Source of the DNA: Streptomyces sp. H27-H5
GTDB taxonomy: Bacteria; Actinomycetota; Actinomycetes; Streptomycetales; Streptomycetaceae
Reading direction: 5' to 3'
Assembly (NCBI RefSeq): GCF_026627505.1
Contig: NZ_JAPNLK010000023.1
Coordinates: 33,332 to 97,331 of the forward strand
DNA: 64,000 nucleotides
Made by a program: the position numbers and the translations under genes. Positions 53,437 through 62,862 of this stretch are shown here, in pieces; within the stretch, counting starts at the first letter, position 1, and each line of letters begins with the position of its first letter. The notes below the pieces were generated by a model. It had not been told where the DNA came from and ran no database searches. It saw only the letters and a list, made by a program, of their open reading frames with translations.

Positions 53437-54402
53437 ATGAGCAATCTCGATCGCCAGCCCGCTCTCTCCGCCTGCGGCGGCCGCGGTTTCGTCGTGGCCG
53501 AGCCCGTGCGCGAGCTCCTCAGCCCGCGCACCGTCAAGCTCGGGGAGTCCACCGAGGTCCGCCGCCTGCTGCCCAATCTGGGCCGCCGCATGGTGGGCGC
53601 CTGGTGCTTCGTCGACCACTACGGCCCGGACGACATCGCGGACGAGCCCGGCATGCAGGTGGCGCCCCACCCGCACTCGGGGCTCCAGACCGTGAGCTGG
53701 CTCCACGAGGGCGAGGTACTGCACCGCGACAGCGTCGGCAGCCTGGAGACCATCCGCCCGCGCGAGCTCGGCCTGATGACCTCCGGCCGGGGCATCAGCC
53801 ACTCCGAGGAGAGCCCGCGCCCGCACGCCCGCCTCCTGCACGGCGCGCAACTGTGGGTGGCCCTCCCCGACGCCCACCGCGACGTCGCCCCGCACTTCCA
53901 GCACCACGCCGAACTCCCGCAGGTCACCGCCCCCGGCCTGACCGCGACCGTGATCCTCGGCACCCTGGACGGGGCCACCTCGCCCGGCAGCACCTACAGC
54001 CCGATCGTCGGCGCCGACCTCGCCCTGGCGGCCGGCACCGAGACCCGGCTCCCGCTCGACCCGGACTTCGAGTACGCGGTCCTGTCGATGTCGGGAGAGG
54101 CCACCGTCGACGGCGTCCCGGTCCTGCCAGGCGCGATGCTCTACCTGGGCTGCGGCCGCACGGAACTCCCCCTGCGGGCGACCTCGGACGCGGGCTTGAT
54201 GCTGCTGGGTGGCGAGCCGTTCGAGGAGGAGATCGTCATGTTCTGGAACTGGATCGGACGGTCCCAAGAGGATATCGCACAGGCCCGCGAGGACTGGATG
54301 AACGGCAGTCGCTTCGGCGAAGTGAAGGGCTACGACGGCGCTCCGATTCCTGCTCCGAAACTTCCCCCAACTCGCTTGAAGCCCAGGGGTAGAACGCGCT
54401 GA
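53437..54402 (+). CDS. pirin-family cupin protein
   Basis: 321 residues. The N-terminal cupin carries the metal-binding set of pirins: HPHSGLQTVSWLHEGEVLHRDS (two or three His) and a later Glu/His in GISHSEESP. The C-terminal half has the pirin_C beta-sandwich (VLSMSGEATVDGVPVLPGAMLYLG). Family members act as quercetin dioxygenases or transcription cofactors; the role here is open. It is the last ordinary chromosomal gene before the accessory stretch. Confidence 0.92.
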   Translation: MSNLDRQPALSACGGRGFVVAEPVRELLSPRTVKLGESTEVRRLLPNLGRRMVGAWCFVDHYGPDDIADEPGMQVAPHPHSGLQTVSWLHEGEVLHRDSVGSLETIRPRELGLMTSGRGISHSEESPRPHARLLHGAQLWVALPDAHRDVAPHFQHHAELPQVTAPGLTATVILGTLDGATSPGSTYSPIVGADLALAAGTETRLPLDPDFEYAVLSMSGEATVDGVPVLPGAMLYLGCGRTELPLRATSDAGLMLLGGEPFEEEIVMFWNWIGRSQEDIAQAREDWMNGSRFGEVKGYDGAPIPAPKLPPTRLKPRGRTR

Positions 54403-55163
54403 ACAGCGCTAATGTCATCAAGGGTGCGGGCTGCACGTGGCGGCTCGCATCGTTCCGCTTCTGAGGGCCCGGCGGGAGTCGACATGATCTCGGCAGTGGC
54501 ATTTTGATCTTGGCGTCGAGTCTCATGTGGATCAGGGTGTGGTCAGGTCTAGTCGAACGAATGCTGACACTTTGCTGACTCTACTGACGAGTAGTTAGAT
54601 GTCGGGAGGGAGAGTCGGACGGTCCTCGTGGCAGAGGTGCCTCACGCAGAGGTGCCGGTCGCGAACCGTTCGGCTGCCCCGGACAGGGCCGGTTCGACTC
54701 CTCCCTTCAGGGTCGAAGGCCGCAGTTGGCCCGCGGCGGAGGTCGGCCTGCGAGGTTGTAGGCAGTCAACAAGACGCCGTGCTGGAGCCGCCGCGGTCGC
54801 GTCGGCAGGGCTCCATGCCTTGGGACGTGTTCAGCGGGTGCTCGCGGGTGCGGTTTGGGGAGGTCCAGATGTGGCCGTTGACGGCAGCTCGGCCCACCAG
54901 CTGCCGCGCCTATTCGTTGAACGGGCCAGGCCGCCCTTCAGGCGATTGACTCATCAACAGGTTCTTCGTCCGCTGGTGGTACCGCAGCTGCACCCACGCT
55001 GTCCAGGGGGAGGTAGTTGGTGCAGCTCCACGGCGGGGGCTGGTCCGGAACTGGTCCGGATCTTGGTCCTGGTGGTCCCCAGGCGGAGAAGCTGGCGTGA
55101 TGGGAAGTTCTGGGAGTGATCCATGTCTTGCACTCGCCAGCTGGGCCCGAGGCTGTGGTCGCC
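54403..55163. other. 761-base gap at the junction with the accessory region
   Basis: No credible gene. Frames here have the arginine/serine/proline bias of non-coding GC-rich DNA. Visible elements are a small hairpin CTACT-GACG-AGTAG near 54580-54593, two copies of GCAGAGGTGCC at 54632 and 54647, and a GGTTCGACTCC sequence at 54711 that equals a tRNA T-loop (B-box) but lacks a pairing stem or CCA end. It may hold a decayed tRNA or attachment site. Confidence 0.5.
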
Positions 55164-56501
55164 CTACCGCCAAGGTGCCTGGGCGCGCTGTGCCTGCTGT
55201 TGTGCGGAGGCGGCGTCTGCGCGTGCCATGGACAGGAGGTGGGGGAGCCGCCCAGCTGCTTGGGTGTTCCACCAGCAGTGGGCGTCGGGCGAGAACGCGG
55301 CCTTGGGGACGTTGTCGATGGCTTCTTGGTATACGGCGGGCGAGTCGTGCCATTCGGTGTCGCCGATCACTCGCAGGGAGCGGCGCGAGAGACTGTCGAG
55401 GAGAGTGAAGAGCCGGGGGACTGCCGTCAGGCGGTGTCGGCTGGGGCCGGCTTGGCGGGCACTGCCTGGATATTGGGCCCAGAGGAGGTACTGGGCCGGC
55501 CACGGAAGATCGATTACCTCGCGTCCGTCGTAGGCCACCACCACCGGCTCGGCCAGGGAAGCAGCGATGCCGGTCACCAGCCCGCGCCCCGCGTGGTGCA
55601 GTTGATCGGCCAGCCTGACCACCCACGGTTCATCCTGCAGGTCGCGCTTGATCGCCCGCTCCAGGGCGTCGTATGCGCGCGCCCATCGTGCCGCTACCGG
55701 AGAGGCGTGGCGGTTCTGCTCGGCAGGAGTGAGATGCATCAGGGCATGGAGCCACCTCTCGCACCACCGGTCGAAGCCGGACTGGTAGTCATACCGTGCC
55801 GTGCCCGAGAAGGTGTCCTTCCCTTCCTGTGCGTCCAGGGCTTCCTCGCAGATCTCTTCCCAGGTCTCCTGCCAGGGCAGCCGGAACTTCCCGGGCCGAC
55901 GGCGCCGGAAGTCGGAGTCGAGGAGCGCGGCAGCCCCGATCAGGAGCAGCTCTTCTTGGGCATTCCCACCGCGGTAGGCGTCGGCATGGCGCTCCGCCAG
56001 CCGATCACGAGCGCCGCCCAGTGCCGACTGCGGCTTCCGAAGGAGGCGGTGGACGTCCCCCGCATTGCTCCCTCCCGGTCCGAACATCCCGAAAGTGAGG
56101 ACGTTGCAATACGCCTCCAGGTCATGCCCGGAGGCGAGCCGGCCGGCCAGCGTCGCCAGTTCTTCCATGCCTGAGATCAGACGACGGGCTTGCGTGTAGT
56201 AATCGGGGAACGGGTTGGGGCAACGCCGGCACCCCCCAGGCTCCGGAACGTCGGCCATGCTTCCACGATCCGGCACCCGCAGGCTGACGGCAGCCCGCTG
56301 CGGAGGAACGCGGAACGCCCCGCACTCTGCCGACAGATGGAGCACCGAGCCGCTCGCCGTCTGCCACAGCGGTACGTCCATTCCCGCCAGAGGGCCCAAT
56401 GGCACGTCGTGTGCCGTGGGAAGGGGTACCTGGTCATGTGCTGTAACACTCGCGGACACGCTCGTGATCTCCTGCCTCGGGATGCCGAATGCGTACCGCA
56501 C
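55164..56501 (-). CDS. hypothetical protein with an N-terminal His-Cys...CxxC module
   Basis: 445 residues, GTG start at 56501, no known family. Residues 45-95 (LWQTASGSVLHLSAECGAF ... GGCRRCP) hold His55, Cys60, Cys91 and Cys94, a likely zinc site of treble-clef or Ada-like type. The rest is largely helical, with Trp-rich segments (FRLPWQETWEEICEEALD; FDRWCERWLHALMHL) and no catalytic signature that I recognise. Base composition is lower in GC than in the core genes. The same module type occurs three times in the protein at 62863-63762, so both may belong to one accessory group. Confidence 0.6.
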   Translation of the reverse strand: MRYAFGIPRQEITSVSASVTAHDQVPLPTAHDVPLGPLAGMDVPLWQTASGSVLHLSAECGAFRVPPQRAAVSLRVPDRGSMADVPEPGGCRRCPNPFPDYYTQARRLISGMEELATLAGRLASGHDLEAYCNVLTFGMFGPGGSNAGDVHRLLRKPQSALGGARDRLAERHADAYRGGNAQEELLLIGAAALLDSDFRRRRPGKFRLPWQETWEEICEEALDAQEGKDTFSGTARYDYQSGFDRWCERWLHALMHLTPAEQNRHASPVAARWARAYDALERAIKRDLQDEPWVVRLADQLHHAGRGLVTGIAASLAEPVVVAYDGREVIDLPWPAQYLLWAQYPGSARQAGPSRHRLTAVPRLFTLLDSLSRRSLRVIGDTEWHDSPAVYQEAIDNVPKAAFSPDAHCWWNTQAAGRLPHLLSMARADAASAQQQAQRAQAPWR

Positions 56502-57032
56502 CAGCCTGTCGTACGCCCGAGCGCCACGGCGCAGCTTTCGCCGATCGAGTGACGGCGCCGAGGTCCAGTCCTGCTGGGTGCCTCCCCCGACCGGCCATCG
56601 GCTTTACGGTTCAGGGTGGTGGGAGGCCACGTGGAAGAGACTGGGCAGGACGTCGGTGGAAACGTTGAACGCTGGCCCCCACCCGGAGGTGGGGGCCAGC
56701 CTCGCAGGTGTTGACCTGCATGTGTCGACGTCCGCGCTGTTGTCGCAGGGCGGCGAGGTAGCGCTAGGCGTCGAGGGCGCTGCCCAGTCGGAGCCGGCTG
56801 CGGTGATGGTGGGCGTGGAGGGACGTGGCCGACGTCGGATGTCATGGGGGCTGGGTGGACAGCGGGCACCGCCGGCTGCACCGGCAGGGCCTTGGCGTGG
56901 CACCCCGTGACGGTGGCCGACTGCCCCCCAGTGGACACCGTCTGCCGCCAATGGGCTTCGAACCGCGTGCCTTCACCCGGCGGGCTGGCTGATAACAGGG
57001 CAGCCGTTGTGTACCGCGCCGCTCGGACCCTT
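56502..57032. other. 531-base intergenic stretch
   Basis: Between two same-strand accessory genes. Only the hairpin at 56671-56700 (listed separately) stands out; the remaining sequence gives no supported gene on either strand. Confidence 0.5.
56671..56700 (-). terminator. strong terminator hairpin after the AlbA_2 gene
   Basis: Perfect 13-base arms GCTGGCCCCCACC / GGTGGGGGCCAGC with the tetraloop CGGA, about 330 bases past the stop codon of the AlbA_2 gene. Confidence 0.75.
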
Positions 57033-58433
57033 TCAGCTGCGGGAAGACGTTTCCCCCTCCTGGGGGATGAATCGAATCTGGCGTGCTTCGGCCCAAGATC
57101 CGATTCTGGCTTTGTAGTACGTCGTCCAGGCAGCTGCGTTGACGCTTCCGTCGTGCGTGATGGGTGCGGCCTCGACGATGCCGAATGCCTGGACGAGTTC
57201 GTTTGCGATGTGGGCCGCGGTCTGGACGAGTGGGACACCGGCGTCGGCAAGATCGTCCACCAGGGCGACGGCCTCAGCGTCGGCGTACGGGCACATTCGG
57301 ATGCTCAACTGGGAGCGCCGCGAAGCATGGATGTCCGTCTGGTCGATACGAAAAGGCAGCAGCGGTGCGAGTTGGGGTCGGGGCGGCCCGTAGGGGTGCG
57401 TATGAGGTGCTTCCACGAGTGCTGCCTTCACCAGGGCGGTGCCGGTGGCGCCGGACCGATCTCGGGCGTGTGCTCCCAGGAACGCCAGCGCTGAGAGCAG
57501 TTCGTAGACGACTGCGTCGAGGTTGGCGAAATGGAACTCCTCGTTGTCGGCTGTGGCGGCGCCGGCACCGATGCCGTAAGCCCATATGCCGGAGCCGTCC
57601 CGGTGCAGTTCGCAGTGCTGGTAGCCGTAACCGTCGGGCTGGCCGCTCGTAGCGATCAGGCGGCGTGACCCGACCAGAACGCGAGAGAAGAAAGAGTCGC
57701 CGTCACCGAGGTAGGGGGAGGCCGCAATCAGGTCCCGCTGGTAGCGGTTGTAGGTCTCCCGGGTAATCGTCATGTCTCCGGGCACCTCGGGCGTGACTGT
57801 GACGAGGAGTTGGGGTTGGTTGCTGGCCGGCAGCGCTGCGAGCCCCTCTCGCTCGACGTCTTGGAGCCGGCTAGCGCGGCTGGCGGACGCGGTGAAGCGT
57901 TGGTGGTAAGCGGTGGCGATGTCGGTCTCAGTCAGCCAGTTGGTCCGACTTCCGGAACGGCGGGGGTAGCGCAGTGCCTTCTCGGTCGGCTTCGTCGGCG
58001 GCGTGATGACGGCATGAGGACCTTGGGGGCTCCGCGGCACTGCGATGATGAGGAAGCCGCGGCCATGGTCTGCTGGATTGTGGAGCTGATAGGTCTCGTA
58101 GCGAACGGCGGGGGCCGTGCTGCTCCCAACGACTTGCTCCAAGTGGCGCAGGTGGGCGTCTGAGAGATCGATGTCCATTGCCTTCGAGGGAACTCCCCGA
58201 GCCTCCGCGAGACCGACCACTAGGACACCACCGATGTGGTTTGCGAAGGCGCATACGTCCTTGGCCAGTTCTTCCTTGCCTTTGGGATCGGCAGCGGCAA
58301 GTTGTTGCTTGTAGTCGAGGTCCTCGGCCTCAGCTGCTTCTTCCACACCGACCAGGCTGGCGATCTGCTCGTAGGTCGACTCACTGAGCGGGCCGCCGAA
58401 AAGCGCCTCCAGGCGCCGTGAACGAAACGACAT
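57033..58433 (-). CDS. AlbA_2 (Schlafen-type) putative DNA/RNA-binding protein
   Basis: 466 residues. The AlbA_2 domain at about 35-150 is clear: EAEDLDYKQQLA, then KEELAKDVCAFANHIGGVLVVGLAEARG and GRGFLIIAVPRSPQGPHAV. This domain binds nucleic acid and, in Schlafen proteins and several bacterial defence systems, belongs to tRNA- or RNA-cleaving proteins. The C-terminal 300 residues are not recognised. It is divergent from the DUF5677 gene (115 bases between starts). Accessory-type base composition. Confidence 0.8.
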   Translation of the reverse strand: MSFRSRRLEALFGGPLSESTYEQIASLVGVEEAAEAEDLDYKQQLAAADPKGKEELAKDVCAFANHIGGVLVVGLAEARGVPSKAMDIDLSDAHLRHLEQVVGSSTAPAVRYETYQLHNPADHGRGFLIIAVPRSPQGPHAVITPPTKPTEKALRYPRRSGSRTNWLTETDIATAYHQRFTASASRASRLQDVEREGLAALPASNQPQLLVTVTPEVPGDMTITRETYNRYQRDLIAASPYLGDGDSFFSRVLVGSRRLIATSGQPDGYGYQHCELHRDGSGIWAYGIGAGAATADNEEFHFANLDAVVYELLSALAFLGAHARDRSGATGTALVKAALVEAPHTHPYGPPRPQLAPLLPFRIDQTDIHASRRSQLSIRMCPYADAEAVALVDDLADAGVPLVQTAAHIANELVQAFGIVEAAPITHDGSVNAAAWTTYYKARIGSWAEARQIRFIPQEGETSSRS

Positions 58434-58548
58434 GGCTGGACGCTAGTGCACCGTGGCCTGTTTGTGCAGGCCCTTCTCGTTTCTGGAAGACCATCCCATC
58501 GGGGCTATGCGGCCGGATAGGGTGCCCTCCTCCGGAGGGGGTCGGCAC

Positions 58549-59268
58549 GTGAGCAACGTCAGTCCGCAGCGGTACCGCGAGATGACCGAGAAGATGATCA
58601 CCCACTACCAAGCAGCCGGACCGATCGAGACGAAGCAACGGAGATACCGTCCCGTGCTCATAGGACACGGGTGGTGCGCGGAAGTACACCGCCTCGCCGC
58701 GTCCGCCTTCCAACTCGCCGATGCCGGCTACGCCCACGAGGCGCATATTTTGCTCCGCACCATGTTCGAAACCACGATCAGTCTCCACTGGCTGTCTCAG
58801 AAGGGTGATGCCGGAGCACTGGGGGTCTTCGCCGAGGGCGAGAGGGCGAACCGGGCCTCAGCGGTAGACCTGGAGACGGCATTCTCCCCACCCCAGGATC
58901 TCATCGACATGATCAAGAATCAGCCCTTCGGCAAGACCGACGAGAGCGAGATCTTCCGCAGGTTCCAGGCCCAGTGCGACGAGATCGACCCCAGGAGGGA
59001 GCTCTACTCTGTCTATAGGCACCTGTGCGGCTATGCGCATCCCAGCACAGTTGGCGCATTCGCCTTCATCGAACCGTCCACCGAACCGGTCAGCCTTCGC
59101 AGCACTCCGAGAACGCCTGCTTCCACCGTGGCGGTGACCGCAGCCATGTGCGTGCTCTGGGCCGGCCGTGCCTTCGACGAGATGGTGAACGGCAAGCCGC
59201 GAAAGCAGTTCCTGCGGGCCGTCGCCAGGGAGCTTGACCTGGCACCGATCCTGCCTGCGCTCAGATAG
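58549..59268 (+). CDS. DUF5677 family protein
   Basis: 239 residues, mostly alpha-helical. RLAASAFQLADAGYAHEAHILLRTMFETTISLHWLSQ and YSVYRHLCGYAHPSTVG are the conserved Arg-x-x-x-Glu and Tyr-x2-x-Cys/His-x-His stretches of DUF5677 proteins, which occur mainly in accessory DNA and have no established activity. The GTG at 58549 follows GGAGGGG by eight bases and is preferred over upstream in-frame starts. Divergent from the AlbA_2 gene. Confidence 0.75.
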   Translation: MSNVSPQRYREMTEKMITHYQAAGPIETKQRRYRPVLIGHGWCAEVHRLAASAFQLADAGYAHEAHILLRTMFETTISLHWLSQKGDAGALGVFAEGERANRASAVDLETAFSPPQDLIDMIKNQPFGKTDESEIFRRFQAQCDEIDPRRELYSVYRHLCGYAHPSTVGAFAFIEPSTEPVSLRSTPRTPASTVAVTAAMCVLWAGRAFDEMVNGKPRKQFLRAVARELDLAPILPALR

Positions 59269-59406
59269 GAGCGCCGGGGAGTTTGCCACGCCAGCTGCTT
59301 AGGGCATTCGTTGACCAGAGTATCGCGTGTTGGGGCGGGTAGGACTCCCGGGCACGGACGAGCCCCCTACCCTGCAGAACGATTGGGGGTAAGCCACGCT
59401 CCGATT

Positions 59407-61956
59407 TCACCAGGGAGGAGTCGGGGTTCCGTCAACATCGAGGCCGAACGGCCACATTGCAGCGAACTCGTCCGGTATTTCGTCACCCCAATCGCCTATA
59501 TCTGCGGCACGCCGCAAAAGCTGTTCGGAGAGCTCCTCGTTTCCCCATTCCATCCTCAACGAGCTGGCCTTCAGCAGGGCGTATCCATCGTTGCTTACGC
59601 ATGCCTGGGTCAGAAGCGAATCGGCTGCGGTAAGCTCGCGAGCTTCCTGACAGAATATTGCCAGTTCGATCAGCGTGAAGGGATCGCTAGACTCGGAAAA
59701 CTCGGCTAGGAGCTCGTAAACCTTGGCCTGCTCACCTGATTCATGGTAGTGGTCGAGAAGTTCCAGCATGGCGTGGGTGCTGCCCGCATAAGCGGCTTGG
59801 AGAAGAAGCTGCATTGCCTCTTCGGGGTGGCCGAAGTGTTTACGAAAGTGGGCGAGCATCCTGGTCGCCTCCGGCGGGCCTCCATCGGCAGCCGCAGTGA
59901 GTAGCCGCTCGGACTCAGCCAGATCTCCACTCTCCAGCCTGATGCCAGCCAGCTGTATCAGCACGTACGGTCTCCCCGCCTCGGCCACTTCGGCGAGGAG
60001 GCGTTCGGCGCCCTCCTGGTCACCTCCTTCCGCGCGGAGCCGAGCGAGCTCCATCAGCAGGAAGGGGGTCGTAGCGGGCTTTCCGGCGAGAAGATGTTCA
60101 GCTCCACCCTTATCCCCTGCCTTCTCTCGCAGCCACGCGAGCTGCTTGAGAGCGCCGACGTCGCCGCTTTCGGCAGCTCGCGTGAGGAACTGCGTGGCGC
60201 CATCCGTGTCGCCGGCATCGAGTCGGAGCCGTGCGAGTTCCTTGAGCGCCTGGTCGTTGCCTGCAGTCGCGGCTTGCGTAAAGAGGTGCTCGGCGCCTTG
60301 CTGGTCGTTGTCCTCCTCGCGGAGGTGGGCGAGCGAGAGAAGAGCTTGCTGATCACCAGCAGCGCAGGCTTGGACCAGTAGTCTTTCGGATTCCTCAAGG
60401 TCGCCGACTATCTGGCGAATGAGCGCGAGCATGGCTAGCGATCGAGGCGCTGGGACGAGTGCGTAGAGGTAGTAGGCCCATTGCAGCCGATGGCGTTCGA
60501 ATGCCGCGCTCCCCAGGCGTTCCAGATCGTCGATGTCGGTGATGTGGTCGTGTGCGGCCTGCCAAAAGCTGGCGGGTGGGTACAGCGAACGGCGCTTGCG
60601 GCCGTGCTCTTCTAGATAGTCCGCTAGTCGATATCGGGCGGCTTGAGCGGGTGTGACTGTATGGCTGCTGGCCGTCCGTGGGGCACGGCTTGTGCGACGT
60701 GGGCTGGACCGGCGGAGAGGAGCGAGGTGGCCATGCACAGGTTTGGTGAGCTCGTCCAAGGCCCGCTCAACCCAGTCATTCGCGAGGAGGTCGTACTCGT
60801 GATCGCTGAAGTAGTCAGCGGCGGCGTCGGCGAGGAACTCGATTGGTAGGTGAAGGCCGACACCGAGGCGCCGGGCATCCATGGCCGCATGGAGAAGGCA
60901 TCGTGCCGGTGCGCTGGCGTTGCGGTAACGGCGCAGCAGTTCGGGTGCTCCTGCAAGATCTTGAGCCACTCGTCCGTCCGGAGCACGTTGCAAGGCGGCA
61001 GCAAGGAGAGTGTCGCCGCCGTCGGCGATGAGCCGTGCAGCTTCGAGTGCGGCTTGGTCGAACGTGTCAGGAACGGACGCCGTGCGCCCAGCGAGGAGCT
61101 CGCGCACCTGGCCGTAAGAGTCTGGCCTGCCTGGCTGGGGAAGGGCGCTGTATTCGCGTTCGTACTCAGGCCAGAGCGTGCCCAAGACAAGGACGGGCCC
61201 GCGATCCCGGTCAGTCAGCAGTGCGCGGAGGGCGGCAGCAAGAGTTTCGCCATCGTGTGTATCGCCAAGGTAGTGCTGAGCCTCGTTAAGCCACACCACC
61301 GTGCGGGGTCCCACCTGTTGAAGGCCGGCCAGAGCCGCTTTCGCCCGGCTCGGGTCGAAGGGGTGCCACAGTCGCCAGCCGCGGTCCGACAAGATTTGGA
61401 CGGCCTCCCAGCATGCCCTCGTCTTACCTGTCGACGATGGGCCAACCAAGACCAGCAGCCCGCTCCGTCCACTGGCAGCCGCCTCCACCACACCAGCTAG
61501 CGTCGTGTCATGCCCACGTCGCACATATCCGGGCAGGTCAACGCTCGGAGCCGGAGAGGGCGACATGCCTGCGTCGTCTGTCCGCTGTGCAGAGGTGGCG
61601 GCCAGACTCCCGGCAGGATGCACCTCCAGGTCGTACGGGTCCCACTCGCCTACTGGCCGTCCCACACCGCCCGGGCCCTCGTCCATCTCCCCTTCAGCAA
61701 CGGATTCGGTGGCAGCTTCCTGACGCAAGCGCAGCATCATGTCCACCTCGAGCCGGAGGACCTTTGCGATGGCCGCCACGGTGTCAGCAGAAGGCACGCG
61801 ATCCGCACGCAGGGCGCCGTTGACGGTTGTTCGCCCCAAGCCCGCCCGTTTGGCGACCTGGCTCTGATCGAGACCAGCCTTCGCGCGACCCTCCTCCAGG
61901 CAGCGCTGAAGCTCACTCAGTGACGCAGAACGCCCTTCCAGAGACCCCCGGCTCAA
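59407..61956 (-). CDS. HTH-NTPase-repeat protein (STAND-like)
   Basis: 849 residues. N-terminal XRE-type helix-turn-helix (about 15-75; KAGLDQSQVAKRAGLGRTTVNGALR). A linker leads to LPGYVRRGHDTTLAGVVEAA and the P-loop GPSSTGKT at 172-179. Walker B-like RTVVWLNEAQHYLG follows at about 217-231, with Asn where Asp is usual, then a sensor-like PVLVLGTLW. From about 480 to the end there are eight to nine Sel1/TPR-like repeats (AExLLxxAAxxGxxxAlxxLAxLRxxxGD). This is the STAND plan: effector/DNA-binding head, switch ATPase and repeat sensor. The TTG at 61956 is used because GAGGG lies seven bases before it. Confidence 0.82.
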   Translation of the reverse strand: MSRGSLEGRSASLSELQRCLEEGRAKAGLDQSQVAKRAGLGRTTVNGALRADRVPSADTVAAIAKVLRLEVDMMLRLRQEAATESVAEGEMDEGPGGVGRPVGEWDPYDLEVHPAGSLAATSAQRTDDAGMSPSPAPSVDLPGYVRRGHDTTLAGVVEAAASGRSGLLVLVGPSSTGKTRACWEAVQILSDRGWRLWHPFDPSRAKAALAGLQQVGPRTVVWLNEAQHYLGDTHDGETLAAALRALLTDRDRGPVLVLGTLWPEYEREYSALPQPGRPDSYGQVRELLAGRTASVPDTFDQAALEAARLIADGGDTLLAAALQRAPDGRVAQDLAGAPELLRRYRNASAPARCLLHAAMDARRLGVGLHLPIEFLADAAADYFSDHEYDLLANDWVERALDELTKPVHGHLAPLRRSSPRRTSRAPRTASSHTVTPAQAARYRLADYLEEHGRKRRSLYPPASFWQAAHDHITDIDDLERLGSAAFERHRLQWAYYLYALVPAPRSLAMLALIRQIVGDLEESERLLVQACAAGDQQALLSLAHLREEDNDQQGAEHLFTQAATAGNDQALKELARLRLDAGDTDGATQFLTRAAESGDVGALKQLAWLREKAGDKGGAEHLLAGKPATTPFLLMELARLRAEGGDQEGAERLLAEVAEAGRPYVLIQLAGIRLESGDLAESERLLTAAADGGPPEATRMLAHFRKHFGHPEEAMQLLLQAAYAGSTHAMLELLDHYHESGEQAKVYELLAEFSESSDPFTLIELAIFCQEARELTAADSLLTQACVSNDGYALLKASSLRMEWGNEELSEQLLRRAADIGDWGDEIPDEFAAMWPFGLDVDGTPTPPW

Positions 61957-62096
61957 CTGATCACCCTCATGTGTCCATCAGACTGTTCGGCCGTGTTCAT
62001 CATCGTTCACCGCGAACCCAGGCGGACACCGAAGCCGACAGATTCGAGGCCAGCGCGAATACGCGGCTCCACAGCTCCTGAGGGGAAGTTCTCGCT

Positions 62097-62300
62097 ATGT
62101 CGAATCGCCTAGCCCTGATCTTGTTCGCCGTGCTGACGCTGCTCGTGTGGGCTCTTGTGGCCGCAGCGGGCGCCGGCTACCTAGCCCGTCGAGACGGGGC
62201 TACCTACCCAGCTGCACTCACTCGCGCGGCAACGGCCTTTGCCGCGACTGTGGCCACGGGGGCTTCTCTTGCAGCCGCAGCTGACGCCCTGGCGCGCTGA
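62097..62300 (+). CDS. small two-helix membrane protein
   Basis: 67 residues: helix 1 LALILFAVLTLLVWALVAAAGAGYLA, a short RRDGATYP loop, and a second, more Ala-rich helix AATAFAATVATGASLAAAADALA. GAGGGGAAG lies ten bases before the ATG. It is divergent from the HTH-NTPase gene, 140 bases away. No family is known; size and layout would suit a small membrane effector or a holin-like protein, but this is only a possibility. Confidence 0.6.
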   Translation: MSNRLALILFAVLTLLVWALVAAAGAGYLARRDGATYPAALTRAATAFAATVATGASLAAAADALAR

Positions 62301-62512
62301 GCCCTTGTGTGGCGTCGAGTGCAGGTCGGCTGCTGTGGTCGCGCCCGGTACCAAATGGCGTGAACGTGTCGCCGTGAGGGCTCGCCTCGACTTGGTGTCG
62401 ATGACCCATCATGTCGAGTGTGTCGCGATCCTTGAGCCCGTTGGAAAGGGCCTCTGACCTGCAGGTTAGGGCAGTGTGCGTTATGTGCGCTGTGGGCGTT
62501 ACGGGCGATATC

Positions 62513-62552
62513 TTGACGCAGATTTGACGCTCGTGACGCACGTTTGACGCAC
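62513..62552 (+). repeat. four short direct repeats (TTGACGC type)
   Basis: TTGACGCA at 62513, TTGACGCT at 62524, GTGACGCA at 62533 and TTGACGCA at 62544: spacings of 11, 9 and 11, close to one helical turn, so all copies face the same side of the DNA. Confidence 0.6.
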
Positions 62553-62584
62553 GCCCGGCGTCCTTTCTGATGTGGCGTCAGCAT

Positions 62585-62639
62585 GAAAAAGCCGCCTTCC
62601 GTACCAGGGTGAAGTCCTGGTGTGGAAGGCGGCTTTTTC
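62585..62639. terminator. very strong bidirectional terminator
   Basis: Perfect 16-base arms (62585-62600 and 62624-62639) with A-runs on one side and T-runs on the other, and a second stem ACCAGG / CCTGGT inside. Both strands end in a run of five T, a true intrinsic terminator, unusual in form for this GC-rich genome. Confidence 0.93.
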
Positions 62640-62862
62640 GCGCCCGTCGTACTTGGCGAGGCTCCAACCCGGCCCGGGGTCACGGACTTGGGTCCGACTA
62701 CGTACGGCGACGGTCGTGGCTGGGCTCCCGGGCATCCTGCTGCATACCGGAAATAGATCTAGTCGGCTGCGTGTTGGCGGTAGGTCGGTACGGAGGGGGA
62801 GGTGTCGGGCCTGAAGTTGTTCAACACGATCTGCTCGCCCCAGTGCTCGGGGACTCCGGCCA

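Larger units (their letters stand above)
62301..62862. other. 562-base intergenic stretch with repeats and a strong terminator
   Basis: It contains the 10-base palindrome ACCTGCAGGT (62457-62466), four TTGACGC/GTGACGC direct repeats (62513-62550) and the large hairpin at 62585-62639. No gene is supported between 62301 and 62862. Confidence 0.6.

Noticed and set aside
54604..54724. Possible selenocysteine or other long-arm tRNA
   Set aside because: The acceptor-like ends pair, but the T-stem bases beside the T-loop do not, no anticodon arm with a proper seven-base loop could be drawn, and no CCA follows. Kept only as a possible remnant.
54628..55119. A 163-codon plus-strand frame in the gap after pirin
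   Set aside because: Residue composition (Arg, Ser, Pro, Gly without hydrophobic periodicity) and lack of any motif indicate chance coding in GC-rich DNA.
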